Notes: generated by a model from the sequence alone, not told the origin. A stretch of DNA of 64,000 nucleotides from Microcoleus sp. EPA2 (GCA_020882975.1 JAHRFD010000009.1:1-64000); one strand, 5' to 3'. Shown: positions 25,610 through 35,574, numbered from the stretch's first letter. Program-made: numbers and translations.

Positions 25610-28600
25610 TTACTTTTTAGTAAAATAGGCTTCTCGAAAAATCTGACCGTAATCTTGAGTCATTTCTTCAAAAGTATTCAATGACTTTAACACATATTTA
25701 GCATTTTCTGCTAACCGCTGACACCAAGCTTTATCCTCCAACAAAGTATGCAATGATGCCGCTAGTTCTTCTGGGCGATCGGGGGTGTAAAATAAACCGT
25801 TAATTCCCGGTCTAACTTGTTCTTTAATCCCAAAAACCGGGGTGGTAATAATTGGCAAATCCCATGCCATCGCCTCTAGAATCACCCTCGGAAAACTTTC
25901 AACCCGAGAAGTACAAACAAAAATATCGGCGGCTTGGTAATATTTTCCCGTCTCCGAAGTTTCCGGGACAATAGTTACCCTTTGCCGTAATTTTTGTGGC
26001 AACTCACCCACCAATTCGGCTAATTTATTGCTGTAAATACTAGGGCGATCGCCCACAATAAAACACCTAATTTTGTCGTGCCATTCTTCCGCCACCAGCG
26101 CCAGCGCCTTGACTAAATCCTGTTGACCTTTTCTTTCACATACTGTTCCCAGCACCAAAATTACCACATCTTCTTGCTCAACACCGAGACTCTTTCTCGC
26201 CAATTCAGGATTGTCCGAATTATCCAATCGGCTCAAGTCTAAACCATTGTGAATGACTGTAAAATTGTGGTGGCTATTCAGAGGTAAATATCTATCTCGC
26301 GTTGCATCCGCCACAAAAATCACCTTGTAAGGAAACCGAAAACACTCTAAAGCTCGTGCCGCAATTTCTGAACCGAACCTGTTAAAATAAGTTTGCCAAG
26401 GTTCGCTTTCATGGACGTTCCAGACTGTCGGAATTCCGATTTGCTGCGCCGCATCAACTACAAAGAAATTTTCTAAAGTATTAGCATAAATCGCATCTAC
26501 TTTGAGTTTCTTAATTTCTTGGCTAAAATTCTCGATCGCCTCATCATAAGCATCACGCTGGTAGATATGTTCCAGAGGATTATCATAAATAATTACCTCA
26601 AGGCCCTGCTGTTCGTAAGTTTGACGTAGTGGTCCATCGGAAACACAAAAGATGATGGGCTTAATCACACCCAAAGCAGCCAACTTCACGGCGATTTCAT
26701 ATTGATGTAGTGGCGCACCCGTGAAATCAAGGGAATTACTACACATCAACAATTTGACTGGCTTAACTCCGTCCCAGGGCTTTGTTTGTACCGCGAGCTC
26801 TTCGACTTCACTTAGAGGCGTATATTCCTGCATAAAAAATCGGACTGGTTGAATCCGAAAATATTCATCTTCTAAAGACAAGTGAGGACTGTAACAACTA
26901 TCTTTTTTACCAGCATACTTGCGTCGAAATGCCGCTACTTCTGTGGGATTGTCATTAAAACCCCTAGAAGCTCCCTCTTTGTGTAACAGTTCCGCATCGG
27001 GACAATATACGCAGCGATAGCCATTTTTTAACAATCGGTATCCGTAATCGGCATCATTGTAAGCAACAGCAAAATTAGCCTCATCAAAACCGCCCAATTC
27101 TAAGAACAATTGACGGGGAGTCAGCATACAAGCAGCAGTCACCGCCGAGTAATTTCGCGTCACCATCGCCTGAGAAAGATAGCCTCGATTATCGCTACTC
27201 ATCAACTTAAAAGCGTGACCAGCTAAACCATGATGGAGTCCATGAATGATGCCCGCGTGCTGAATTCTATTATCGGGATATAAGAGTCTCGCGCCGACAG
27301 CACCCACCTTGGCAATTTGCGCGTATCCCACCATCTGACTCAGCCAGCGGGGGTTGATTATCTCAGTATCATTGTTCAAAAACAAGATATATTGGCTGTC
27401 ACATTGTTCGACAGCGCGGTTGTTAATTGCTGCATAACTAAACTTTCCTTGCTCATTTTTGATTGGCAAAACTTGGCATTTTAAGTTTTTGAAATATTCC
27501 AGGGCTTTGGGGTCGTCGCTTTCGTTATCGATGACGAGAATTTGATAGTTTTTGTAAGTGGTAGCCTCCAGAGAATCCAGACAGGATTTAAGCAATTCTT
27601 GCTGATTTTTAGTGGGAATAATAATTGTCACCGACGGCCCGGTATCGGGGAAGTTTTGAGCGAAAATTCCCAAATTTTCTTTGATTGCCCAGGTGTGCTG
27701 AGCAACTTCTCCTTGGATTTGTTGGCGGTTTAATGCGTCTTGAATTGCTTTTTGACCTGCTGAAAAACTGGCTGGTTTCGCGGCTCCCGATATGGCGGTA
27801 GAGCCTGGGGCGGTGCGCCAGTGATATAATACCAGTGGCAGATGGGCGACGTGGCGAGAAATTTCCGTTGCTCTCAAGGCAAAATCGTAATCTTGGGAGC
27901 CTTCAAAACCTAGTCGCATACCCCCTACTTGTTCAACTATTTGCTTTCTGACGGCGCATAAATGACCGAGATACATATAGGAAAGGAGCAATTCTGGCGA
28001 CCATTCGGGTTTGAATTGCGGGGAAAATCGGCTGCCTTTGGTGTCAATTTTATCGTCGTCGGAGTAGAGAAAATCTGTGGTGGGATGGGTGGCAAAATAT
28101 AAGGCAACTTCTCCTAATGCGTCGAGAGTTAGTTCGTCGTCGTTGTCCAAAAATACGATGATTTCACCTGTGGCGATGGCTAGGGCGCTGTTGGTGGCGG
28201 CGCTGATGTTGCCGTTTTTTTCCCGAAAGGTAAGCTGAATTCGATTGTCTTTTGTCGCCCAGTTTTTTAAAGTTTCAATGACTGTTAAATCGGTGCTGCA
28301 ATCGTCGGCAATACAAAGTTCCCAGTTTTGATAAACTTGATTGCACACGCTGCCGATCGCACTTGACAAAAATTCTACTTCCGGGTTGTAAACTGGCATT
28401 ACCACCGAAATTTTCGGCAGTGGTGCCTGACAAGATTCTAAACGAGAAATCAAGTAACTGCGCGATCGCTCATTCCACTGATTCACCGACAGCCAAGCAT
28501 CATACCTATCAATGGGCTGCGGCACAACAAAACCCGCAGGTGGTAGCAATTCCCCTGGCGCAATAAACTGTTGTTGCTGGCGATAAATCTTGCCAAACTG

Positions 28601-30913
28601 ACGCACCACCGAGAGTATTTCCCAAGGCATCGGTATAATTCTACCGAGACGTTGTTTTCTTTCCCTCGCCCGTTGCCGAATTGCCTCTATAAACCTAGAC
28701 AATTCCTCAAATTTATCAGCACTTCTGCGCCAGATATCATAAGGTTGAACCTTCAATATTTGCGACGCTTGAAAAGATAAAATCTCCCCTGTTTCTAACT
28801 CGGCGTTTAAAGAAACCAGCCATTCTCCCACCGGCACATTCACGAGGGCCTCAAACCCACTTTCCGAACTATTCACCCAATCGGGAAACACTTCACCGAC
28901 ATCTTTTCGTCGCAAACCATAGGCGCATTCTACAGAAGTATCACCACAGACAAGGGTTAATTTAACAATTTTGCGATCGTGGTGACAACACCAACCGGCA
29001 AACAAAACCTGACCAGGCCGTTGTTCCCAAACTATGGGCGTATCAAAGGATGCTTGAATTGTGGACACAAAAAGCGGATAAACTGACAACAGATGCCATT
29101 TACCCTTAGTATCTTGCACTTCCAACAGCACTTCGTGCCGTCCCGGTGGGACGGATAATTCAATTCTAAAACCTGAATTTTTAGCTGCAATAATATTAGA
29201 GTGAGCTTCCGCTACATCACTTCTTTCTATGCCACAAAAACCTGTAAAGATTGTATTTTTAATTTTGGCTCGCACCGATTTAATGCTAAATTGACTGTGA
29301 AAAGCCCAGCCACTGATTACTAAATCAGAATCGTAAATATGCAAATTGTTTGCACCGTCTATCGAAAAAATGAATCTCGGAAAAAGTTCGCGCGTTCGGC
29401 GTTTTATTTCTAATAAATTTTCCCAGATTCTCCACCAAGTCGAAGATTTTATTTGGTCAAGTTCCCGGCGAAGCGGTTCAATTTCTTGGCACGATTTTTC
29501 GAGGTTGAGGACCGAGGTTCTGAGGTTTTCCTGAATTTCTCTGGTTTCGGTTTCCAGTCGCAGGAACTTCGCTGCTTTCTTTTTTAACTCTAATTCTTTT
29601 TCTTCTATTTCTGCCTGTTTTTCTCCCAATTGTGATTCTAAAGTTAGCACTTTTTCTAAGGCTATTTTAAAGTTAGATTCTTTGCCTGCTAACTGTACTT
29701 GAGTTTGCCCTAATTCTGTTTCCAATTCTAGGAGTTTGGCTAAAGCTTCTTGAAATTGCGATTCTTGGCCTGCTAACTGTACTTGAGTTTGCCCTAATTC
29801 TGTTTCCAATTCTAGGAGTTTGGCTAAAGCTTCTTGAAATTGGGATTCTTTGCCTGCTAATTGTACTTGAGTTTGTCCTAATTCTGTTTCTAATTTCAAG
29901 AGCTTTTTTAAAGCGTCTTCAAATTGGGATTCTTTGCCGACTAACTGTACTTGAGTTTGCCCTAATTCTGTTTCTAATCCCAAGACTTTTGTCTGAGCTT
30001 TTTGAAATTCCTCTTGCCATTTTTTGACTTCAGAGGTGCTGGTTTTTTGCTGTTTTTCCAGTAAGCGAATTTTTAGCCAATCTTGGAGTTGTCCCACAGC
30101 AGGTGTGGGTAAACTGATGATTGTATCTGGGGATAAACTGGTCTTGCTGCTTAAATCTTGGGCTTGGGATTCTAAGATTTGATAAATTTCAACAGCTTCG
30201 GGAAAATACTGTTCGATCAGGCTATGTCTGTGGCTGTTTTCGAGGTCGTTGACTAATAGAGATTTGTCAAAATTGTCGGTGGGGATAGCACATAAATTAA
30301 CATTAAATTTTTGATTGACTTGATTGATGAAAAGTTCGGGATGATTGCCGATCGGGTAAACGTTGGCTAGCAGACAGCGATCGGGAAAACGTTCGTAAAG
30401 TTCTAAAACTTGCTGATTGTAGTGAATCCACATTTTTACTGCCATTTCGGGATTGTTCAGCAAGCTGACATCGGTGCCACGACGGTACAGGGAATCGACG
30501 ACTTCCCAGGGCGATCGATACACGCAGATAAAATTAGCTTCGGGTAGCAGATTTAACCAAAAATTACTGAAAAGTGCTGTCCGCGGGTCTTTCCAGCCCC
30601 AGTGTTTGTCTGTTTTTTGATTTTCGGCAATTAATTTTTGGGCGATTTCTACAAATTCGGCTGCTACGGGAATCGTTTTTTCAAAGGTGCAGCCGAGTTC
30701 ATCTATGCCGTGCGATCGCAAAACACTTTTGTGAAACTCCACAAAATCCACATTTTCAAAATGACCCTTAATATTTCCATCGGCAGGCCCGACTAACTTT
30801 TTACCAATATCAACTCCGACTTTCTGAAACAAAGAAGCTGTCAAAGAAGTACCGGAACGGTGCATTCCAGTTACAATAAAAACCGAAGATTTGCTGTCAT
30901 CATTTATATTCAC
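25610..30913 (-). CDS. Giant sulfotransferase/coiled-coil/GT2-GT2-GT4 fusion
   Basis: 1767 residues. Domains in order: a sulfotransferase-like domain (FIVTGMHRSGTSLTASLFQK at 12-31, the PAPS 5'-phosphate loop; VYRSPWEVVDSLY near 130); a coiled coil at about 290-490 with four to five near-identical 28-residue repeats; two beta-rich modules (SGWAFHSQ near 520, FAGWCCHHDRK near 640); GT2 domain one (PKISVVMPVYNPEVEFLSS near 838, ending with LDNDDEL); GT2 domain two (VTIIIPTKNQQELLKSCLDS near 1098, FLNNDTEI); and a GT4 domain (from about 1380, with VESFPRVILEAMAWDLPI near 1690). It could assemble a repeat unit by itself on the inner membrane face. It is between two methyltransferases in one minus-strand unit. 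Confidence 0.93.
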   Translation of the reverse strand: MNINDDSKSSVFIVTGMHRSGTSLTASLFQKVGVDIGKKLVGPADGNIKGHFENVDFVEFHKSVLRSHGIDELGCTFEKTIPVAAEFVEIAQKLIAENQKTDKHWGWKDPRTALFSNFWLNLLPEANFICVYRSPWEVVDSLYRRGTDVSLLNNPEMAVKMWIHYNQQVLELYERFPDRCLLANVYPIGNHPELFINQVNQKFNVNLCAIPTDNFDKSLLVNDLENSHRHSLIEQYFPEAVEIYQILESQAQDLSSKTSLSPDTIISLPTPAVGQLQDWLKIRLLEKQQKTSTSEVKKWQEEFQKAQTKVLGLETELGQTQVQLVGKESQFEDALKKLLKLETELGQTQVQLAGKESQFQEALAKLLELETELGQTQVQLAGQESQFQEALAKLLELETELGQTQVQLAGKESNFKIALEKVLTLESQLGEKQAEIEEKELELKKKAAKFLRLETETREIQENLRTSVLNLEKSCQEIEPLRRELDQIKSSTWWRIWENLLEIKRRTRELFPRFIFSIDGANNLHIYDSDLVISGWAFHSQFSIKSVRAKIKNTIFTGFCGIERSDVAEAHSNIIAAKNSGFRIELSVPPGRHEVLLEVQDTKGKWHLLSVYPLFVSTIQASFDTPIVWEQRPGQVLFAGWCCHHDRKIVKLTLVCGDTSVECAYGLRRKDVGEVFPDWVNSSESGFEALVNVPVGEWLVSLNAELETGEILSFQASQILKVQPYDIWRRSADKFEELSRFIEAIRQRARERKQRLGRIIPMPWEILSVVRQFGKIYRQQQQFIAPGELLPPAGFVVPQPIDRYDAWLSVNQWNERSRSYLISRLESCQAPLPKISVVMPVYNPEVEFLSSAIGSVCNQVYQNWELCIADDCSTDLTVIETLKNWATKDNRIQLTFREKNGNISAATNSALAIATGEIIVFLDNDDELTLDALGEVALYFATHPTTDFLYSDDDKIDTKGSRFSPQFKPEWSPELLLSYMYLGHLCAVRKQIVEQVGGMRLGFEGSQDYDFALRATEISRHVAHLPLVLYHWRTAPGSTAISGAAKPASFSAGQKAIQDALNRQQIQGEVAQHTWAIKENLGIFAQNFPDTGPSVTIIIPTKNQQELLKSCLDSLEATTYKNYQILVIDNESDDPKALEYFKNLKCQVLPIKNEQGKFSYAAINNRAVEQCDSQYILFLNNDTEIINPRWLSQMVGYAQIAKVGAVGARLLYPDNRIQHAGIIHGLHHGLAGHAFKLMSSDNRGYLSQAMVTRNYSAVTAACMLTPRQLFLELGGFDEANFAVAYNDADYGYRLLKNGYRCVYCPDAELLHKEGASRGFNDNPTEVAAFRRKYAGKKDSCYSPHLSLEDEYFRIQPVRFFMQEYTPLSEVEELAVQTKPWDGVKPVKLLMCSNSLDFTGAPLHQYEIAVKLAALGVIKPIIFCVSDGPLRQTYEQQGLEVIIYDNPLEHIYQRDAYDEAIENFSQEIKKLKVDAIYANTLENFFVVDAAQQIGIPTVWNVHESEPWQTYFNRFGSEIAARALECFRFPYKVIFVADATRDRYLPLNSHHNFTVIHNGLDLSRLDNSDNPELARKSLGVEQEDVVILVLGTVCERKGQQDLVKALALVAEEWHDKIRCFIVGDRPSIYSNKLAELVGELPQKLRQRVTIVPETSETGKYYQAADIFVCTSRVESFPRVILEAMAWDLPIITTPVFGIKEQVRPGINGLFYTPDRPEELAASLHTLLEDKAWCQRLAENAKYVLKSLNTFEEMTQDYGQIFREAYFTKK
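29650..29985. repeat. 84-bp tandem repeats encoding a 28-residue coiled-coil unit
   Basis: Four nearly identical 84-base units (plus a weaker fifth) encode LETELGQTQVQLAGKESQ and a ten-residue remainder. 28 residues equal four heptads, so adding or losing units keeps both reading frame and coiled-coil phase. Confidence 0.88.
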
Positions 30914-30967
30914 GTTTTCTCTCCCTCGCCCTAATTCCCAAACCGATTAATTTTATTCTACCTTTGT

Positions 30968-32518
30968 TTACTCTCCGGCTAAGCCTAGGGCGCGCCTGAC
31001 TTGAAACCAAGCCGATCTGAGTCTCCAAAATTTGCTGCTTTCCATTGCTAGAATCCGATTATGCGATCGCTCAACTTCTGCTTTGACATAATTTAGCGAT
31101 TTTTCTGTTTCTTCTAACTGCCCTTTCACAGCTCCTAAATGAACTTCGGTCAGCTCAAAACTCCTTTGAACATCAACCAATTTAGCTTCAGCTTCTTGCA
31201 GCTTTGCTTCCGTTTCTTGTAACTTAGCTTGAGTTTCTTGCCCTAGGGCTTTAGTAGAATTTAATTCCTGTTTAGTTTGCTCTAATTCTATCTTAGCCGC
31301 AGCCAACTGACTTTCCACCAAGTTAATTTTGTGATTTGTAGAACTCAACAAAGACTTCGATAACTTCTGGCTGACCAGGGATTGAACTCTGCAATTTTCA
31401 ACGATCAATTTCCCGCCACAGTTATTAATCAATTTCACCGTTAATATATCCTGGGGAGAAATAGTATCTTTCCCTAAATAACAGTTCCAGCCAGACTGCC
31501 AGATTGCATCTTTCTGAAAATGTTGCTCCAGATCCAGGCGGTCGTAAAAAGGCTCTGTTTTCTGGACAAGCTTACCGTTTACCAGCACTTGAACCTCATC
31601 AATTATCCCATCCTGATTGACATCTACAGCCCACCCTTCCAAATATAAACTACCCTTTTTAGTAAAAGTAGCAACATCAACATATCCCTCCGGGTGATGA
31701 TTGAATTGCCAGCTATAAAAATCTTTAACTCGGTGATTTGTCACAATATACAAATCCTGAAATCTACATAGACCTTTTTCTATGCGATGCACAAATGCTT
31801 GGCCACCACTGACGCGATGTACAATTTCTCGAACAAACTTTTCTGTTACATAAGTTGTGCCGTATTCTTGCTGATTTAAGGATTGAATTTCGCTGTTGGG
31901 GCTGAACAAAAGACCTGTGGCTGGCATTTCTGTACCTGGTGCCCGCAAACACTCATCGTGAACGCTAAACATCAAAATGCCATTAGGATTCAACAAATTA
32001 TACAAATTTTGCAACCAGCCACCAAAGGTTTTTTCTGGCATATGGCTGAAAAAAGAATTAGCGACAATGCAGTCAAACTTTTGGTCAATGAGATAATTTT
32101 CTGGATTTCCCGTAGAGACAATACCGTTAACACCGAAGTATTCTGTTTGAAACTTGACAGCCTGGGTAGAAATGTCAGACACCCAAACTCGTTCCGGTGG
32201 CATTTCCTGAATCAAAAAGCGGGTAAAGCGACCGTAACCGCAGGCAAAGTCGAGAAAAGATGGCACATTTTCAAAATCGCCAAAATGCCAATCTACAACT
32301 TGTTTAACTGTATCCATAATCCGACGACCGAGGGAATAATAGCGCACCAAAGCCCGATCGCTGTCATTTTTTACATTCCTCAGAGCAAACAAATACATTT
32401 CATCGTTTTCGCAAATATTCTGTTTAAAATTTTCGGGAAACTTAGCTTGCTCTCCAATTAATGCTTTAATAACAGAATTTTCTACCATATCTAGATTAAT
32501 GTTGCTCATTATTTCCAC
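30968..32518 (-). CDS. SAM methyltransferase with C-terminal coiled coil
   Basis: 516 residues. Methyltransferase domain at about 60-230 (FLDFACGYGRFTRFL near 88, VWVSDISTQAVKF, IVANSFFSHMPE). A beta-rich module follows at about 260-370 (GWAVDVNQDGIIDEVQVLVNG), related in style to the modules in the giant glycosyltransferase. Residues about 385-490 are a coiled coil with TQAKLQETEAKLQEAEAKL, ending in SSKFWRLRSAWFQVRRALGL, a likely amphipathic membrane-binding helix. The order enzyme, coil, amphipathic end resembles chain-terminating WbdD proteins of ABC-exported O antigens, though no kinase domain is present. It lies five bases after wzt. Confidence 0.88.
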   Translation of the reverse strand: MEIMSNINLDMVENSVIKALIGEQAKFPENFKQNICENDEMYLFALRNVKNDSDRALVRYYSLGRRIMDTVKQVVDWHFGDFENVPSFLDFACGYGRFTRFLIQEMPPERVWVSDISTQAVKFQTEYFGVNGIVSTGNPENYLIDQKFDCIVANSFFSHMPEKTFGGWLQNLYNLLNPNGILMFSVHDECLRAPGTEMPATGLLFSPNSEIQSLNQQEYGTTYVTEKFVREIVHRVSGGQAFVHRIEKGLCRFQDLYIVTNHRVKDFYSWQFNHHPEGYVDVATFTKKGSLYLEGWAVDVNQDGIIDEVQVLVNGKLVQKTEPFYDRLDLEQHFQKDAIWQSGWNCYLGKDTISPQDILTVKLINNCGGKLIVENCRVQSLVSQKLSKSLLSSTNHKINLVESQLAAAKIELEQTKQELNSTKALGQETQAKLQETEAKLQEAEAKLVDVQRSFELTEVHLGAVKGQLEETEKSLNYVKAEVERSHNRILAMESSKFWRLRSAWFQVRRALGLAGE

Positions 32519-32523
32519 AAAAT

Positions 32524-33939
32524 TTATCTGATGACCTCGCTTGACGCTTCTGTTACCATTGAATCAGAATTGACAACAGTTAAACACGGTTCAATCAGCA
32601 AGTCAACAATACCGTTCCCACAGGATTCAGTACAAGACTGAACTCTAAACATTGCCACATCTACACAGCGATCGAGATAAGTCAAATCTTCATCTACCGT
32701 TCCCACCACCCCGGCGTTCAAAAAATAAACCCCAGGATTTAGCAAACATTTAAATTGAAATTTGACTACAATTGTTGTTCCCGCTTCCACATACTTAATT
32801 GACTTGCTAGAAGCCTTCAAAGAAGCACCAGCCAACTCAAAGCCGCTAATGGTTTTAATTAACATTCCAAATCTAACTTTGGAAGTAGACTTCGAGAAAG
32901 TGACAGAGTAAGTATAAATATAATCTTGACGACCAATCAAGTGATTTACCACATTTCCCTTCAGCGTAGTGATGCAGGGATTAATAATGGAGGCTCCCCT
33001 AGACGGATACCTCACCGTATTCGAGGGTATCATGCCTGGATCGTAATACTCTTCGTAATAGTCCTTGAATTCTGGAATGGATGGCTCTTGTTTAATTTCT
33101 CCAGTTGTGATTTCTGTGGTGACATCCTGAAGGTCTTCTTCCGCTTCCTGCTTGGTCAGCTTATTCAATACTCGAATATCTTCCTTTAACCCCAAGACTT
33201 GATCTGGATCGGCATAAATCAATTTTTGATACTTAGATATGACCACCTTGGGCGTGTGAGCTAGGAGTAATTCCCCGCTATCCATTAAAATTGCCGAAGT
33301 ACAAAGTTGTACCACAGAAGTAGCTGCGTGAGAAACAAATAAAATGGTTCCCCCACTTTCCTGAATTGACTGTAAGCGAGCAAAACACTTACGCTGAAAA
33401 GCTTCGTCACCGACAGAAAGTGCTTCATCAACTACCAAAATATTTGGCTCAACGCTAGTGGCGACAGCGAAAGCCAGCCGGACAAACATACCGCTAGAAT
33501 AGGTCTTGACTGGCTGTTCGATGAAATCTCCAATATCAGCAAAAGCTGCTATTTCATCAAATTTTTCTTCGGTTTCTTTTTGATTGAATCCCAGGATTTG
33601 AGCGTTGAAAAATACATTTTGCCGTCCGGTAAATTCTGGGTTAAAACCACTGCCGAGTTCCAACAAAGCTGAGACTCGCCCTTTAACTTCGACGCTACCT
33701 GCGGTTGGTGTTAGCGTCCCCACAATTATTTGCAGGAGCGTGCTTTTTCCCGAACCGTTGCGACCGACAATTCCTAGAGTTTGTCCTTGAAAAATTTCCA
33801 GATTGATGTCTTGTAGTGCCCAAAATTCGTCAGCAAGTTTTTTGCTGGGATAAATTATTTCCTTTAAGCGGTCTCCAGGGCGATCGTACCGTTTAAAACA
33901 TTTGGAAACATTTTTGAGTGAAATTACAGTTTCTGTCAT
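32524..33939 (-). CDS. wzt: Polysaccharide ABC exporter, ATP-binding protein with glycan-binding domain
   Basis: 471 residues. The ATPase half (1-240) has Walker A GRNGSGKSTLLQII near 65, signature YSSGMFVRLAFAVA near 143 and Walker B NILVVDEALSVGDEAF near 165. A linker and an extra C-terminal domain of about 170 residues (about 295-465; GASIINPCITTLKG, VRFGMLIKT, VVKFQFKCLLNPGVYFLNAGV) correspond to the Wzt C-terminal domain that, in O9a/O8 systems, recognises the modified end of the glycan before export. Paired with the permease just upstream. A heptamer array is directly upstream of its start. Confidence 0.95.
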   Translation of the reverse strand: MTETVISLKNVSKCFKRYDRPGDRLKEIIYPSKKLADEFWALQDINLEIFQGQTLGIVGRNGSGKSTLLQIIVGTLTPTAGSVEVKGRVSALLELGSGFNPEFTGRQNVFFNAQILGFNQKETEEKFDEIAAFADIGDFIEQPVKTYSSGMFVRLAFAVATSVEPNILVVDEALSVGDEAFQRKCFARLQSIQESGGTILFVSHAATSVVQLCTSAILMDSGELLLAHTPKVVISKYQKLIYADPDQVLGLKEDIRVLNKLTKQEAEEDLQDVTTEITTGEIKQEPSIPEFKDYYEEYYDPGMIPSNTVRYPSRGASIINPCITTLKGNVVNHLIGRQDYIYTYSVTFSKSTSKVRFGMLIKTISGFELAGASLKASSKSIKYVEAGTTIVVKFQFKCLLNPGVYFLNAGVVGTVDEDLTYLDRCVDVAMFRVQSCTESCGNGIVDLLIEPCLTVVNSDSMVTEASSEVIR

Positions 33940-33940
33940 T

Positions 33941-33975
33941 AGATTTTAGATTTTAGATTTTAGATTTTAGATTGA
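33941..33975. repeat. Heptamer array before wzt
   Basis: Five period-seven units AGATTTT (AAAATCT on the coding strand) immediately upstream of the wzt start codon, in the 80-base gap between wzm and wzt. Confidence 0.8.
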
Positions 33976-34019
33976 CTTTAGATCTAAAACAAATTTACAG
34001 TACCCTATCTAAAACCAAT

Positions 34020-34862
34020 TTACAGCACGTCAGCAAAAGCCGGACGCAAACGTCGGTAAACAATTAAACCTCCACAAAATATAGCAGCAGAAATTAATGT
34101 GGCTACACCCCATTCGCCCCAGTGTTTCACTTCTCCAAGCAGTATGAGGTCGCGGTAAACTTCTGAAATTGCTGCCATGGGATTCAACCAAAAGATCAAT
34201 CCACGCCACTGTTCGGGAATCACCGATGCTGGATAGACGATCGGTGTTAAATAGAACCAAAAATTTAGAATAACACCTAAAGTCTGAGGAATATCTCGCA
34301 AAAATACCGTTAAGCCTGCGGTCAAATATCCCAAGCCGGCAGTTAGCAGCAACTGAGGCATCCAAACCAGGGGCAGCAAGCACAGTGTAGCGTTGAGCTT
34401 TTGCGATGATACTGCTACTATGACGATTAAAGCTGCTAGACCGAGAGAGCTTTCAATAAATGCTGTCAAAATAGGTACTAGCGGGAGTAAACCGAGGGGA
34501 AATACCACTTTTTTCACTAAATTTGGCTGCCCTACTACGGATACTGCCGACTTAATCAAACCACTGGTAAAGGCACTCCAAGGCAGTAAACCTGCAAACA
34601 GCCAGACTCCAAAGGTAATGTCGCTGTTTTCTGGGAAGCCTACAAGGTTGAGTTTTACCTTGAGGACAATGGAAAACACGTAAGTGTAAATCAGCAATTG
34701 TGATAGCTGATTCAGCAAAGGCCACAAATTGCCGAGAATTGAGCCTTTGTATTGAGATTCTAAATCGCGGCGCACTAATGTTGCCAGCAAATTGAGCTTC
34801 GCCCGTCGCCCGCGGCTAACCGTTCGGGCTTTGTGGGCAAATCCTTTGACCGATCTCAGCAA
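34020..34862 (-). CDS. wzm: Polysaccharide ABC exporter, permease
   Basis: 280 residues with about six membrane segments (for example LIYTYVFSIVLKVKL, LLPLVPILTAFIESSLGLAAL, LLLTAGLGYLTAGLTV, ILNFWFYLTPIVYPASVI, WGVATLISAAIFCGGLIVY). The N-terminal cytoplasmic stretch LATLVRRDLESQYKGSILG and the NPMAAISEVYRDLIL segment are typical of ABC-2 type O-antigen permeases. It pairs with Wzt to export a completed lipid-linked glycan across the inner membrane. It is the first gene of the cluster, so the promoter should lie upstream of 34862. Confidence 0.95.
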   Translation of the reverse strand: MLRSVKGFAHKARTVSRGRRAKLNLLATLVRRDLESQYKGSILGNLWPLLNQLSQLLIYTYVFSIVLKVKLNLVGFPENSDITFGVWLFAGLLPWSAFTSGLIKSAVSVVGQPNLVKKVVFPLGLLPLVPILTAFIESSLGLAALIVIVAVSSQKLNATLCLLPLVWMPQLLLTAGLGYLTAGLTVFLRDIPQTLGVILNFWFYLTPIVYPASVIPEQWRGLIFWLNPMAAISEVYRDLILLGEVKHWGEWGVATLISAAIFCGGLIVYRRLRPAFADVL

Positions 34863-35034
34863 TTTTTTTGCCCTCGTTCGCTACCTTCACACCTAAATCA
34901 ACTCAAGCTGCTTGATAGCAGCTTTTGTTAAACCGCAATTATTCCACAGCCTCGCTACTTTGATCAAGGGTTTGTGGGCTAGCTGCACCCAGAGGGATGG
35001 TTTTTGAAGCCCGAAGACACTTATGGGCTGTTGA

Positions 35035-35574
35035 TTAGCCGATCGCCTCGCTGAGTGCCGAACCGATCGCCGCTTTTTGCTCCCCATCATAGCCCCAGCG
35101 ATCGAAAAACTGTTCATATTCCCCTTGTCCAGTCCGCAAATTTTCTAGCATTTGCTCCGCTAGAGTTTGACAAGCAGGTATTTGCAGAGTTTGAATTAGA
35201 TGGCGCGATCGCCCTTGTACTCTCTGTGAACCCGCGGCCATTTCCGGCTTGTGATGACGCGAGTGATAGACAACCATTGCGGCCGACATCGCCAGATTTT
35301 TTACCAGCAGTTCTGCTACGATCTCAGGAGCCTCGCGCAGTGCATCCAGCACTCCAGGAGACGGTTCATCTGCAAGGTGTCGATCGTCCGTCAGATAGGT
35401 GACAAAAAACCCTCTAGCGCCGTTGTGTGTGTTCACCAGAGAAGCCACTGCTTGCTGAATCTGGGCCTGTGAAAGTCTATCGGCTTCAATTTCTGACAAT
35501 AAAGATTGAGTCAGCGCGATCGCCTCCTCAAAAGTTATATTTTCCGATGCTAATAAATCAGACGGTATACTCAT
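35035..35574 (-). CDS. Conserved hypothetical cyanobacterial protein
   Basis: About 179 residues, helical, no signal peptide. Recognisable stretches are TFEEAIALTQSLLSEIEADR, NGARGFFVTYLTDDRHLADE and FFDRWGYDGEQKAAIGSAL. The start is taken at 35574 (MSIPSDLL) because this leaves 71 bases to the divergent ruvB start; a longer frame to 35619 would leave only 26. I do not know its function. It may share its promoter region with ruvB. Confidence 0.7.
   Translation of the reverse strand: MSIPSDLLASENITFEEAIALTQSLLSEIEADRLSQAQIQQAVASLVNTHNGARGFFVTYLTDDRHLADEPSPGVLDALREAPEIVAELLVKNLAMSAAMVVYHSRHHKPEMAAGSQRVQGRSRHLIQTLQIPACQTLAEQMLENLRTGQGEYEQFFDRWGYDGEQKAAIGSALSEAIG

Noticed and set aside
34893..35117. 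74-codon minus-strand frame near the wzm/ruvB boundary
   Set aside because: It overlaps the 3' end of the better supported 179-residue gene in another frame and is rich in rare combinations without a ribosome site.
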